Shown: piece after piece, positions 22,401 to 30,970 of the stretch | How the letters are laid out: every line of letters begins with the position of its first letter | Position numbering within the stretch: the first letter of the stretch is position 1 | Program-made: the position numbers and the translations under genes | The notes under the pieces: generated by a model | What the model was told of the DNA's origin: nothing | Databases searched by the model: none | Seen by the model: only the letters and a program-made list of their open reading frames with translations | Source: Gracilaria gracilis | Taxonomy: Eukaryota; Rhodophyta; Florideophyceae; Gracilariales; Gracilariaceae | Assembly (NCBI GenBank): GCA_030374805.1 | Contig: JARGSG010000025.1 | Span: 744,001 to 808,000, forward strand | Direction of reading: 5' to 3' | Length of the DNA stretch: 64,000 nucleotides

Positions 22401-22783
22401 AAGCAGAAATAGAGGATTACCAGCGAATGTGCGTTGACGCAAGAATGACATTTGCTTCAATCGCCGACGGCAAAAGTCGGTTGGAAACTGAACTGCATGT
22501 GCTGCAATCTGTTGCCTTCCCAAGCCATGGGAGCGGTGGTCATAGCGCCCCTACAGCTCAGTTTGTAAGACCGCATAAGGAATCCGGACGTAAGAGTGAG
22601 CATAAGAGTGGATCAGGTGGGGGTCGAAATACCGGGAACTCTCGATCTAAGCCTCATGGGAGAGGATCTGGGACTGGGACGCCGTCAAGACCGAATGGTT
22701 CTAGCAAAGGTAAATCTGGTAACGGAAGACATGGCGAAAACGGCAACAGAGCGAAACGGAAGGCGTCCAGTAAGCACTCTTGA
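19493..22783 (+). CDS. Large disordered nuclear protein with RAMA-like N-terminal domain and coiled coil
   Basis: 1096 aa. The ATG at 19493 (context CACCATGA) is chosen; the frame extends upstream only to a GTG. After a Pro-rich start, residues about 55-180 (RKLTTADLLTYT, QILSDGSLKAT, NLYSSPSEFASDM, SVNGWNECRVNGRSLAVLR) resemble a RAMA domain: the SPS...A and NGW..CRV..R.L..LR pattern is typical, though the match is moderate. Residues about 180-690 are disordered, Ser/Glu/Lys-rich, with basic clusters suitable as nuclear signals (KKRMRSPAKQDAKKRKKKH) and an acidic patch (about 665-700). A conserved-looking helical part and long coiled coil follow (about 705-1000), then a Gly/Ser/Lys/Arg-rich tail. 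RAMA modules occur in chromatin proteins, so a chromatin role is inferred, not shown. Confidence 0.72.
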   Translation: MTDINLSPANEPPPHLHSNQTQLQHPPQEPKLPPTHPALPARRSSPSPSPLKVSESMRRIQDMLSARKLTTADLLTYTHNSVTFTAQILSDGSLKATAPHARFSHSSALPDAATSLEQPHVPHRTQFNLYSSPSEFASDMASSVADNHKSRGTISVNGWNECRVNGRSLAVLRNEMLRSKKTDPADITQSPRSTRTEPVPEGANPSPTPAVEPQPAQPLAEQRESHRSGSQHKAVQLVRREDDTPDLRHDSKKDSEQPKHQVPARTSKTGDQSPGEEHSNHVSEQVENSLPSRDSRGDNTAEPPQSIDTVTPRPESASPSGEAEPKGSKVDLVTSDSQNSSAKNALSSGISNEHRVIDTRRSIAQPSEPAAAKEPSQSADKHQEQPANPEDEYSKSPNSERGNARTAAKDSGHKNTKKRMRSPAKQDAKKRKKKHRSDSPPSGARTPSSRKGEKRSKEGKTTDLASAVDVDMVELDPEAREAAAIAAQAEKEEASSRARRTTRLAAGKIKQVDYKASANPQSIRTYSPGQDNEDPDGHYQSNEVADAPKSSRRRTAQNHSGHQLRTSRRLTRQRGSYDREASSNDELDHSGWRSGGNSGDKKHGNHEDTDEVVATSRTNGMRNDRKRSRAENRRGRSSHSSDIDRGNSGSRDSPDNGSHDLLDDDEDFNDEEDLDEDEDPENRKNALDLNMQDLKCIGIAMREANSLDPSEIVDAVQEQADWKHDDHRSKVITSYVEKITSAILNLKHLVSSEEEDITIPEALAFVATDFLRLKNGPAKTGYARRPTAILKRAQKEEQFRTVLDRNRRKEQRDADEARASLERDMESRRKSEIDSFYAEAQLSEVMGHVKREEARCLRVQNEISRYEALEGDVKARFDKAKLVHEKLHNDRRTLESPAASKNDQHHPQQNEDEVMADDIEGNPAKRRKFSGGPGGISDDGIIGAMDNDSLRQLERAKEMARLQALIAARQAEIEDYQRMCVDARMTFASIADGKSRLETELHVLQSVAFPSHGSGGHSAPTAQFVRPHKESGRKSEHKSGSGGGRNTGNSRSKPHGRGSGTGTPSRPNGSSKGKSGNGRHGENGNRAKRKASSKHS

Positions 22784-24610
22784 GCGCTGTGGCTACAACG
22801 GATTAGAGTGGTTTTTCGATGCGAAGCGTAGCTTTTGCCAGCAGTACAACAAACTTGTATAGTAGAGCTTGAAGCTCTCAGTCCTTCTTTCTTAAACTAA
22901 CTTTTGTATCTCTAAAACGTTACAAAGTTGTTATATTGCACATTGCTTGTCGTAGGGGGGATAGTTGCTTGGTACTGTTTGTCAAAGATCATTGACTACC
23001 TGAACGAGCGGGCAACGATAGTTATCGGTTTGCGCATTCGATTATTCGATACTGTAACAGCGATAAAGAGTTCTGATGTTGATGGGAAGTAGAGCATTAA
23101 GGCTGTACATTTGTACGGAAGATCGTCGATGAGTTTAGCGTTAACCTAAAAGGTAATGTTGCGAGCCAAGGCTTGGGCTTGGAAACCGTTCGCTGTTTGT
23201 TGAGAATCGGGGAACGAGATAGAGGGGCATCTCCCCAAGAGCCGTTGGGAGAAGATGGCCAAACCTGTGTTCAAAAGAATGACGAGATGGTGGCACATTG
23301 CTGCAAGTGACGCGGTTTGCATGTTTAATCGCACAAGCAAGGCACAACGATGACGAGTGGAAGGCAGGAGTCGGTGACGAGGGAGGTTGTGGCTATCGTA
23401 CGTGTAATGGTGGTAGGACAGGGCATGCCGTAGGACAGCTGCACCAACTTGGCACTATCGCAAGTAAATGCAGTGGAGAAGGCAAGATGCACCAAAACCT
23501 AATCGTAAAGGTTAAGATATTATGAAAAGCAAGTTGATCCGCCCCCGCGCAGGGTGAAACGGCACAACGTCAATGCAACGGCTAATTTTGATGTTTTTCA
23601 GTAGAAATAGAGGAGATACAATCTGCGCATATACAAAAAATCTTGTTTGCTGTGTCTCTTCAGCTCCGAAACAAATCGTAAACCGCACGACCATGGTGCT
23701 GACAGTTAGCACTATATAATCTACGTTCCCTCTGTAACGCACCTCTGTGCCTTGTCGATTTCACACGTTTGTTCCGTGTAAGCCGTGTAGTTGTTCTCTG
23801 CAGTTGATTGGTGCTGCGCCTCTATCCGCTGTCAGCCTGGCAGAACAGGGAAGTGTCGGCGACATAGCGTCGACACGGAGTCAAAACGACCTAGCCTTCA
23901 GGCAAGAGCGATGCATTCTTACGAATCAGTCAACAAGAACACCACTGAAGTGAGCCATCTCCTCTTCCCCTGACTTCGTGGGAACTCCGTTTAACACTGG
24001 CCACCGAAGCGATGTTGGCAGGGCTGACTTGGCAAACAAAGCGGGACAAGCAACGCGACAGCACAGCTGTGACAACGGCAACAGTCAAGTCTGAGGCTGA
24101 TGGTTGCCTGGAATATGATTGGTTATTATATCTGCGGCACGATCTGAGCCACCATATCATCCAATCAAAGCGCAGTAGAGCGCTGCCGCACAGTGCACCG
24201 CCGGCGCGCCTTCCAGTGAAACCACAGCCGCAGCACGCCATCTGATTGGATGATACTAAGCCCAGCCGCGCCCTACGGCCGCTTTCTCCTCCTCGACGCG
24301 CCGCGTTGAGCTCACGAAACGCCCGATTTTCCGAGCGAATATTTTTTTTCACGCCGCAGCAAGCAGCACTTAATGGTCCTTGTTTTCCACATCGATGACC
24401 AACCGTTCATTTAACGTCGTCGGCGTAGCCACTCAATCCTGCCCTTCTACTTGAACCGCCAAACGTCTTTCAGTCTGTCCATTTTCGACCTGTTGTCTAT
24501 ACCAACGGTACCTTCCGCTTCGATCCGCTTCGATTTTTGGTGTTCCTCTCGCTTTCTTGGACAAGTACCTTTGTTTTGATCTGTCTCGCACGCGCTCAAC
24601 CTGCCTAACA
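22784..24610. other. Intergenic region upstream of the aldolase gene
   Basis: About 1.8 kb between two genes on the plus strand. Only short frames without recognisable motifs (23298-23525 +, 23930-24352 -). 24380-24600 is pyrimidine-rich, as expected for the promoter and 5' UTR of the highly expressed aldolase gene. No RNA gene or repeat was found. Confidence 0.4.
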
Positions 24611-25687
24611 ATGGGAGTTCTCGATATCGTCAAGCCAGGTGTTGTGTACGGGGAAGACCTGTACAAGTTGCTCAAGTATGCTCAGGAGAGCAACTTCGCT
24701 ATCCCCTCCGTCAACTGCACATCAAGCTCTACCATTAACGCCGCCTTGGAGGCAGCGCGCGATGCCAAGTCTCCAGTCATGATCCAGTTCTCTAATGGAG
24801 GCTCTGTATTCTTAGCGGGCAAAGGCCTTGGTAACTCTGGAGAACGCGCCTCTGTTGCGGGTGCTATCTCTGGTGCTTATCATGTGAAGCATCTTGCGGA
24901 ACTGTACGGCGTACCAGTCATCCTTCACTCTGACCATTGCGCCAAGAAGCTTTTGCCTTGGTTCGATGGCATGTTGGACGAAGATGAACGTCATTTTGCT
25001 GCCCATGGCACCCCGCTGTTCTCGTCTCACATGCTTGATCTTTCGGAAGAACCCCTTGATGAGAACATTGAGATCTGCGTTAAGTACTTGACTCGAATGG
25101 AGAAGATCAATTGCATGTTGGAAATGGAACTTGGTATTACTGGAGGTGAAGAGGATGGTGTCAACAATGAGAACGTTGACCAAGAAAAGCTTTACTCTCA
25201 ACCAGAAGAGGTGGACCAAGTATACAGTGCCCTCATGAAGGTGTCAAAGAACTTCACCATCGCAGCAGCCTTTGGAAATGTCCATGGTGTTTACAAGCCA
25301 GGTAATGTGCAGCTGTCTCCCGAGCGTCTTGCGAAGCACCAGAAGTACATCAAGGAAAAGCACGGTCTCAAGGACGAGAAGCCGGTCCTCTTCGTCTTCC
25401 ATGGCGGATCTGGGTCTCTCAAGTCCGAGGTCGACGAAGCCGTGTCCCACGGCGTTATCAAGATGAACATCGATACCGATACCCAATGGGCATACTGGAA
25501 GGGTGTTCTTGATAATTATAAGGCCAAGGAAGGCTATTTGCAGGGCCAAATTGGAAACCCTGATGGCGCAGACAAGCCGAACAAGAAACAGTATGATCCT
25601 CGCGCATGGATCCGCAAGGCTGAAGAAAGCTTCAAGGCCCGTCTTACTGAGGCTTTCAAGGACTTGCACTCTTTCGAAACTTTCTAG
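24611..25687 (+). CDS. FBA: Fructose-1,6-bisphosphate aldolase, class II (zinc-dependent)
   Basis: 358 aa from MGVLDIVKPGVVYGEDL; the upstream TTG-initiated extension is not used. It cleaves fructose 1,6-bisphosphate to DHAP and glyceraldehyde 3-phosphate. Class IIA (E. coli FbaA/yeast Fba1 type) is shown by NFAIPSVNCTSSSTINAALE, the zinc ligand in VILHSDHCAKKLLPW, CMLEMELGITGGEEDGV, the second zinc site AFGNVHGVYKPG, VFHGGSGS with the active-site loop, and KMNIDTDTQWAYW. There is no transit peptide, so the cytosolic glycolytic/gluconeogenic enzyme is likely, as opposed to a plastid class I or II form. Single exon. The stop is 238 bp from the convergent DnaJ-type zinc finger gene. Confidence 0.97.
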   Translation: MGVLDIVKPGVVYGEDLYKLLKYAQESNFAIPSVNCTSSSTINAALEAARDAKSPVMIQFSNGGSVFLAGKGLGNSGERASVAGAISGAYHVKHLAELYGVPVILHSDHCAKKLLPWFDGMLDEDERHFAAHGTPLFSSHMLDLSEEPLDENIEICVKYLTRMEKINCMLEMELGITGGEEDGVNNENVDQEKLYSQPEEVDQVYSALMKVSKNFTIAAAFGNVHGVYKPGNVQLSPERLAKHQKYIKEKHGLKDEKPVLFVFHGGSGSLKSEVDEAVSHGVIKMNIDTDTQWAYWKGVLDNYKAKEGYLQGQIGNPDGADKPNKKQYDPRAWIRKAEESFKARLTEAFKDLHSFETF

Positions 25688-25925
25688 GTCTTGAGTACTA
25701 ATGCGTCAAACGTAAACGATGACTCCATTTAGCGTCTGATTCTTGACCATCCGTACTGGGTTGTAGCTCTTTTTTATTGGTAAACTCCGTAGCAATCATT
25801 GAAAGCGTACAGACAAGAAGCTAGTTTGCAGTTTGCCTCAGTGAGTGTACACGCTTGATAAAGAGAAAGACAAAACTGTTCGAGTCAGGACTATTTAGTG
25901 CTTTGCAGCTTGATCTACTCGTAGA

Positions 25926-26432
25926 TTAGTTACTTTGCAATATCCTTCCGGGTCCAGGTTGAACTGTCCGCCGCCTTAGAAGGCCTCTTACATCTCCTTC
26001 ACCAGTTCCCAAGCACACCGGGCATGTGAGAGCCCCAGATCCTTCACACTCGGGACATACAACGCCCTTATATTTCTGCTTAGGGTCGTTCCCTTGTAAC
26101 GCTCGCCAAAATCCAGTTCCTGAACATAGTTCACAAGCAACGGTTCCTTTTCCGTAACAATTCTGACAGACTGGCTCATCACCAGTGTTGCCCGAAGCTT
26201 CATTTGTCGTGGCTGCAGTTGCTCGTGAATTGGATGATACAGTTCCAAAAAACAGTGATGTAGTGGCCAAAAGAGACTTCTTCAAGAAGGATCTTCGTGT
26301 CTGGCTACCTTTTCCGCCACATGCTCTGCATACATGTCTGCAGACTGATGAACTAGCATGTCGTGAGTTGCTTTTTGGTGTTGCTGTACTCAGTGCCGTT
26401 GGTATGAACGCCAGATCGGACTCTGAAGCCAT
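25926..26432 (-). CDS. DnaJ-type cysteine-rich zinc finger protein with twin-arginine thylakoid signal
   Basis: 168 aa. The N-terminus MASESDLAFIPTALSTATPK looks like a red algal plastid transit peptide. It is followed by TRRSFLKK (45-52), a textbook twin-arginine motif, then a hydrophobic core SLLATTSLFFGTV and an Ala-rich region (ATAA near 71-74) suited to lumenal processing peptidase. The mature part carries four CxxCxGxG repeats (CQNCYGKG 89, CELCSGTG 100, CPECEGSG 126, CPVCLGTG 137), the DnaJ zinc-binding domain without a J domain. A fifth CRACGGKG (35-42) sits before the Tat motif. In plants, J-less zinc finger proteins such as PSA2 (lumen), LQY1 and BSD2 act as disulfide or assembly chaperones for photosynthetic complexes. 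A PSA2-like lumen role fits best but is inference. Confidence 0.85.
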   Translation of the reverse strand: MASESDLAFIPTALSTATPKSNSRHASSSVCRHVCRACGGKGSQTRRSFLKKSLLATTSLFFGTVSSNSRATAATTNEASGNTGDEPVCQNCYGKGTVACELCSGTGFWRALQGNDPKQKYKGVVCPECEGSGALTCPVCLGTGEGDVRGLLRRRTVQPGPGRILQSN

Positions 26433-28084
26433 AATGAATTAGTCGAAATCGACTTGTTGTTTCCAACCACAGCCTTCAAGATAGAGGGGTTGTGAGAACG
26501 ATGTACACGATTACAAGAGTTCTCACCGGTCTCTAGCCGACTGTGAGTTGCCCAGAAATGATGTTCCGCTAGATGACTTCGCCAAAAATTGTTGCAACGT
26601 GCTTTGAGATATTGTCCCGCAGATGCTCAGGTTGAGACAAAGTCTATCAAGCTTTCGCTTTGAGCTCAAAACTTCGTCGAGATGGGACTGCAAGAGGGAG
26701 ATCGGTGACGTATGCAGAGTAGCTTTCTATCGGAGGATGGGTACGTGTACTTATCAAGTGGCACTTGTGTCAATGTTACATGCTATGTGGTTGTGGTTTT
26801 TCCCTTTTGAAATTTAGCCTCACCGGTGCCTTCGCATTATACGAACTTTGTACAATGCCGTTCTACCTTCTACGAAGGTAGAACGGCATAGTACAAAGTA
26901 ATCAGAAGTATCTCTTGTTTGCGAGCATGCTTGTCCCTGTCTCCCACCCTTATCCCCTATCCCTCCCATTCATCTCTAAGAAATAAAAACATGTCTCCCT
27001 CTCTGTCGAGGTTGTCCTTTCCAGTCGGTGTCTGGAAAAATTTTTAAACTCAGCGAATCTCCCACATCCAGAAAGAAACACGAAACCAACAAAAGTTCGA
27101 AGATGTTCATAGCTTGTTTTTAAATCTTTATTTAATCCGTAAAGAAGGAAATCTAGTAGTAAAATGTTAACGGGAGTAAAATGTCTGAGTAAATAGAACT
27201 AAGTAGATATATCTCAGATTCTGGTTGACAATGTATACAACACAAATCAAGACAAAATATAACCATTTTCTAGAATTGCACACAAAAAGCTCTCTTATAT
27301 GTCCTTAATCTTGTGAACCGGTATTAACTCACTTTCTTGGATGCCGGCTATACCAGCGTTGCTCTTTCATCATGAACAGGGGCCATAGACACAATACTGC
27401 TAGTTTTACCAAAAACCTTGAGGTATGAACTATAGAAATAATCAATGCATTCGTGAAAAAAGAAAATCTGTATCTCGTTCTACAATTGATTTCAAACTAG
27501 CCAGGAAGCAGCAGAAAACCTGCAGGCACAGTTGTGGTAGTTTAGGACACTCTATTTGTGGAAAAGAGGCGATCAGTATATGTACTGCACAGCGACCGTG
27601 CTGTTGCGGCTGTTAACGAACAGGGTAATCTACGAGAGGAAAAGTTGAGCTATATAACGAATGTCCATATTTGCAACTGGGTGCAAACTGCATTATAATT
27701 CAAGAGGCAGCAAAAGTGGGGCGAGGGACGATCAGAGCACAAGGAAGGAGGGATACGTTTTGATACAGTGTTGCACTTCAGGTGTACCTAATAAAGGAAA
27801 ACAGTTAGATACAACGGTAGGACTGCTACAGTAAGATACATAAGGTTAGCGTTAGAGGGTAAAGGTTAGCATACTGTAGGTTAACGCCCTCTTTGGCGTT
27901 CAGATGCAGCACCTTCTCGAGCAGCTGGCGCACGCTCACGAAATTTGGGCAAGGTGGTCGAGCCGAAGGACCTCACGCACGTGTACCGCTGTACCCGTGT
28001 GCGATGGCAACTTGCCAACTGGCAAGGCAGCCGCCTACGTCTGGAAAAAATGAAATGAAGGGCAACCGTTTTGACAGCCGATAA
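26433..28084. other. Intergenic region containing a long hairpin
   Basis: About 1.65 kb between the DnaJ zinc finger start and the Harbinger element. It contains the inverted repeat listed separately, a CT-rich stretch around 26935-27000 and AT-rich sequence from 27050 to 27300. No open frame is convincing. Confidence 0.4.
26845..26899. repeat. 55-nt near-perfect inverted repeat (hairpin)
   Basis: The left arm 26845-26870 and right arm 26874-26899 pair over 26 bp with a single A/A mismatch (26854/26890) and a 3-nt loop. The inner 16 bp are perfect (ATGCCGTTCTACCTTC against its complement). No T-run follows and no flanking target duplication is obvious. Confidence 0.9.
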
Positions 28085-28102
28085 GAGCATCTCCACCAGG
28101 TA

Positions 28103-28135
28103 CATAGCAAAACAGAAAAACACCATTTTGCTATG
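28103..28135. repeat. Subterminal inverted repeat inside the Harbinger left end
   Basis: CATAGCAAAA (28103-28112) pairs with TTTTGCTATG (28126-28135). On either side, CATCTCCACC occurs as a direct repeat (28089-28098 and 28141-28150), overlapping the terminal repeat in the first case. Repeated subterminal motifs like these often serve as transposase binding sites. Confidence 0.85.
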
Positions 28136-28171
28136 CACCACATCTCCACCGGCCAAAAAAGAAAAGCAAAA

Positions 28172-28240
28172 TTTTGAACAGCTTCAAAACGAGCGACATT
28201 ATCCGTAGGATTTGCCTCGTGAAACTGAAGCTGTTCAAAA
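28172..28240. repeat. Second inverted repeat near the Harbinger left end
   Basis: TTTTGAACAGCTTCA (28172-28186) is exactly complementary to TGAAGCTGTTCAAAA (28226-28240), a 15-bp stem with a 39-nt loop, in the leader before the Myb-like gene. Confidence 0.88.
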
Positions 28241-28460
28241 AACGAGAAGCATCGTACTTTCTACGTGTACGACCACCATTGGAAGAGAGCCCACCCATTT
28301 CGCGCCACTTTGACCAAAACACCTGAACCGCACGCACCACAGTGAGCGCAATCTTCAACGAAGATCCCACAACTCGTGGGAACCTCAACACATACCCGTC
28401 TTCCACACCACATCAGGTGGAACGACATTTTCTTCCTATTCCAGCAATACGTTGGCTGCA

Positions 28461-29384
28461 ATGAACGACGCCAAATATGCTGTAGACGTGAAGAAACAGT
28501 CTGTTCGAGGGCCTAGTTACACACCGCACGAGGACGTTTGCGTCGCCCGGGCCTATCTGAAAGCATCCGAGGACCCTATTTTGGGCACTGATTGCAAAAA
28601 AAAGATGTTCTACGAAGGTATCACTAAACTTTACAATAACATCTTCAAGCCAGTGAACCGCGCTGTGCGTTCAATAGAATCTGTTCGTAATCGCGTCAAG
28701 CTTCTCACAGCGAAGTGCCATTTGTTTTCTGGGTGCTACAGCAGAGTGAAACGCATGAACCGCAGCGGGTACACCGAATTCGATAACCTGAAGATGGCTA
28801 CAGCGTTGTACAACGGAGTAGACTTTAATAATCTGGAGGATGATGCAGGAGAGCCCTTCAAATTCAAGGAGGCATGGGAGGTGTTGCGTGAACATCCGAA
28901 ATTCGGGACTGAGTCTGATCGGAGTGATAACAAAGCACTCGTACCTACCACGTCTTCGAAGATAGAGAAGACATCCTCTCCGAGTTCAAGTTTGGACTGT
29001 GATTCCGTGGTCAGAACGGAAACGGGGATACCGAAAGCCAAGGGGGAACCGTCCGACCGTCCCATTGGGAGGAAGGCTGCGAAGGGATTGCTACAGAAGC
29101 AACGGCAACATGAAGAGAAGATGAAACTCGCCCGGGACGCAATCAAACTTCAAAAAGAACGAGCGCAGGAACTGAAGCGACAGAACGATATTAGCCTCTT
29201 TACCACTAATGTTGACGATTGTCCGGAAGCTATTGAGTTTTTCAAGATAACGCGGAAGCGTGTACTGGAGGAGCTACGTCGGGATTGTGTTAAGAAGAGT
29301 AAGCCCAATGCGACAGCTTCCGAACCAGACGAAAACGCCACTTCTACCCCGGGACCCCCATCTGGTAGTGTCCAGAATATGTGA
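28461..29384 (+). CDS. Harbinger Myb/SANT-like accessory protein (NAM-associated type)
   Basis: 307 aa from the first ATG. Harbinger elements encode a second protein with a Myb-like trihelix that helps bring the transposase to the nucleus and to the element ends. Here the trihelix lies at about residues 15-105 (YTPHEDVCVARAYLKASEDP, then MFYEGITKLYNN, then SIESVRNRVKLLTAKCHLF, followed by YSRVKRMNRSGYTEFDNL). The C-terminal part carries RPIGRKAAKGLLQKQR followed by a Lys/Glu-rich helix, the hallmark of the NAM-associated C-terminal domain found in plant Harbinger proteins. It converges on the transposase, and a perfect hairpin lies between the two stops. Confidence 0.9.
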   Translation: MNDAKYAVDVKKQSVRGPSYTPHEDVCVARAYLKASEDPILGTDCKKKMFYEGITKLYNNIFKPVNRAVRSIESVRNRVKLLTAKCHLFSGCYSRVKRMNRSGYTEFDNLKMATALYNGVDFNNLEDDAGEPFKFKEAWEVLREHPKFGTESDRSDNKALVPTTSSKIEKTSSPSSSLDCDSVVRTETGIPKAKGEPSDRPIGRKAAKGLLQKQRQHEEKMKLARDAIKLQKERAQELKRQNDISLFTTNVDDCPEAIEFFKITRKRVLEELRRDCVKKSKPNATASEPDENATSTPGPPSGSVQNM

Positions 29385-29453
29385 GATTTGTCGACCTTTT
29401 CGATGACTTGACTAACGCGAAATTGCAGAACGCTCTCCAGAAATCGAAAATCA

Positions 29454-29521
29454 TCTCACAAGGGAGTGGAGAGCGGCGGAGCGAGCTTGCGAGCGGAGCT
29501 GCTCTCCACTCCCTTGTGAGA
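29454..29521. repeat. Perfect 21-bp stem hairpin between the two convergent Harbinger genes
   Basis: 29454-29474 is the exact reverse complement of 29501-29521, with a 26-nt GC-rich loop. It lies 70 bp after the helper stop and 12 bp before the transposase stop, so transcripts from both sides could carry it. It could act as a bidirectional transcript end or be a relic of a nested foldback insertion. Confidence 0.92.
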
Positions 29522-29533
29522 AAAGAAACTACA

Positions 29534-30970
29534 CTACAACCAAGAGTCTCCATTTGCTCTCGCTTCCGCCATCTCCTTCCTCTGTATGTATACCGCTCCA
29601 TGTAGCCCCCAAAGATGATCCGTGACGTCTATCTGTAGCTGCTCGTGCTTCTCTACGTTCTCTAGAAACTGCTTCGAGTTACATAGGGCTGCAATTGATC
29701 CTGGTAAAATGACCATGTCTTGCACTGTGTTCCACCAAACTGCGCCTCCATTGTGACATACATTGCCATATATTGGCTCCAATGTAGATCCCCACAGTAG
29801 TTCTTCTTCGCTCAAACCATACTCAACCACCATGTTGTGCAGAATTATACAACATAACATAATTATACGCATGCTATCAACCGTCCAGAAGCGGGATGGG
29901 CGATCAATAATATGCCATCTTGACTTGAGAACCCCGAAGGCACGCTCTACATCCTTCCTCCGTGCCTCCTGGTGGGTGGAGAGGACCTTCTCTTTCTTCG
30001 TCACTGGGTCTTGTACAGTGTGCACAAATATTGGGAAAAAAGGATACACTCCATCACAAAGAAAGTACGGTACGGTGTGCTCCTTCCCATTCAAGTAGTA
30101 AGTGCACCTCTGGGGAAAGGAGCCGTCTGCAATTTTGTTCATGAGATCAGAGCATTGCAATACGTTTAGGTCGTTTGCACTACCCGGTACACCGAAGAAC
30201 GCATGCCATATCCATAAAGTGTCATCCGCAATCGCCTCCAATGTTACCGTCGCCTTCATTTCCTTCCCCTGATATTGCCCTCGCATTGCGACTGGACAAT
30301 TCTTCCAGTACCACTTCGTGCAGTCAATACTTCCCAACAAACCGGGGAAACCTAGGTCTTTGCTTCTTCGCAAAAGCTTATCGACATCCTCTGCGTTTGG
30401 TGAACGCAGGTATTGCGGCCCGAACAACTCAACTACGCCTTTGCAAAAACGTTGTAAGCATTCGGCTGCGGTGGACTCACCTATTCGGACGTACTCATCT
30501 ACCGAATCGGCGGCGCATCCATAAGCTAGAATTCGCAAGGCGGCTGTTGCCTTTTGTTCCGAGGTGAAGCCGAACCTACCCGTACAATCGGCATGTTGCT
30601 GGAAGTATTTGAAGTGTTGGCGCAAGGCGCTGCACACGCGAGTGAATAGTTCTTTGGGAATGCGAAACCGCCTTCGGAATACATGGTCATTATAGACGGG
30701 ATCGGGCGCGAAATAGTCATTGTAGAGTTGCGCTGCACCTACCGCTCTGTTGCGGTCAATGTTTGGCGCCTTGCCTGCGTGGGATCCACCATGTTTGGTG
30801 GGTTGTTGTTCGTCGTCTGAACTGTCGAGGAGGTCGGCAATGAGCTGCTCAAACTCCTCATCTATTTCGTTGTCAATCATTGACATCGAGATGGTTGTTG
30901 CTCGCAAATGACCGCTGGAGCTGCGCGAGCGAGAAGCAAAAGAGCAAACGACTATTTTGCGCCCAGCCAT
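29534..30970 (-). CDS. PIF/Harbinger transposase (DDE_Tnp_4 type)
   Basis: 478 aa, ATG start, intact. It catalyses excision and insertion into TWA sites. The helix-turn-helix-like region includes RRFRIPKELFTRVCSALRQ and FGFTSEQKATAALRILAYG. Catalytic residues are D216 in GLLGSIDCTKWYWKNCP, D267 in FFGVPGSANDLNVL and E342 in RRKDVERAFGVLKSRW. The C-terminus has CCIILHNMVVEYG, typical of the family. The N-terminal 60 residues are Ser-rich then acidic. The start is about 70 bp from the element's right end, so the promoter must be very short or lie in the terminal repeat. Confidence 0.97.
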   Translation of the reverse strand: MAGRKIVVCSFASRSRSSSGHLRATTISMSMIDNEIDEEFEQLIADLLDSSDDEQQPTKHGGSHAGKAPNIDRNRAVGAAQLYNDYFAPDPVYNDHVFRRRFRIPKELFTRVCSALRQHFKYFQQHADCTGRFGFTSEQKATAALRILAYGCAADSVDEYVRIGESTAAECLQRFCKGVVELFGPQYLRSPNAEDVDKLLRRSKDLGFPGLLGSIDCTKWYWKNCPVAMRGQYQGKEMKATVTLEAIADDTLWIWHAFFGVPGSANDLNVLQCSDLMNKIADGSFPQRCTYYLNGKEHTVPYFLCDGVYPFFPIFVHTVQDPVTKKEKVLSTHQEARRKDVERAFGVLKSRWHIIDRPSRFWTVDSMRIIMLCCIILHNMVVEYGLSEEELLWGSTLEPIYGNVCHNGGAVWWNTVQDMVILPGSIAALCNSKQFLENVEKHEQLQIDVTDHLWGLHGAVYIQRKEMAEARANGDSWL

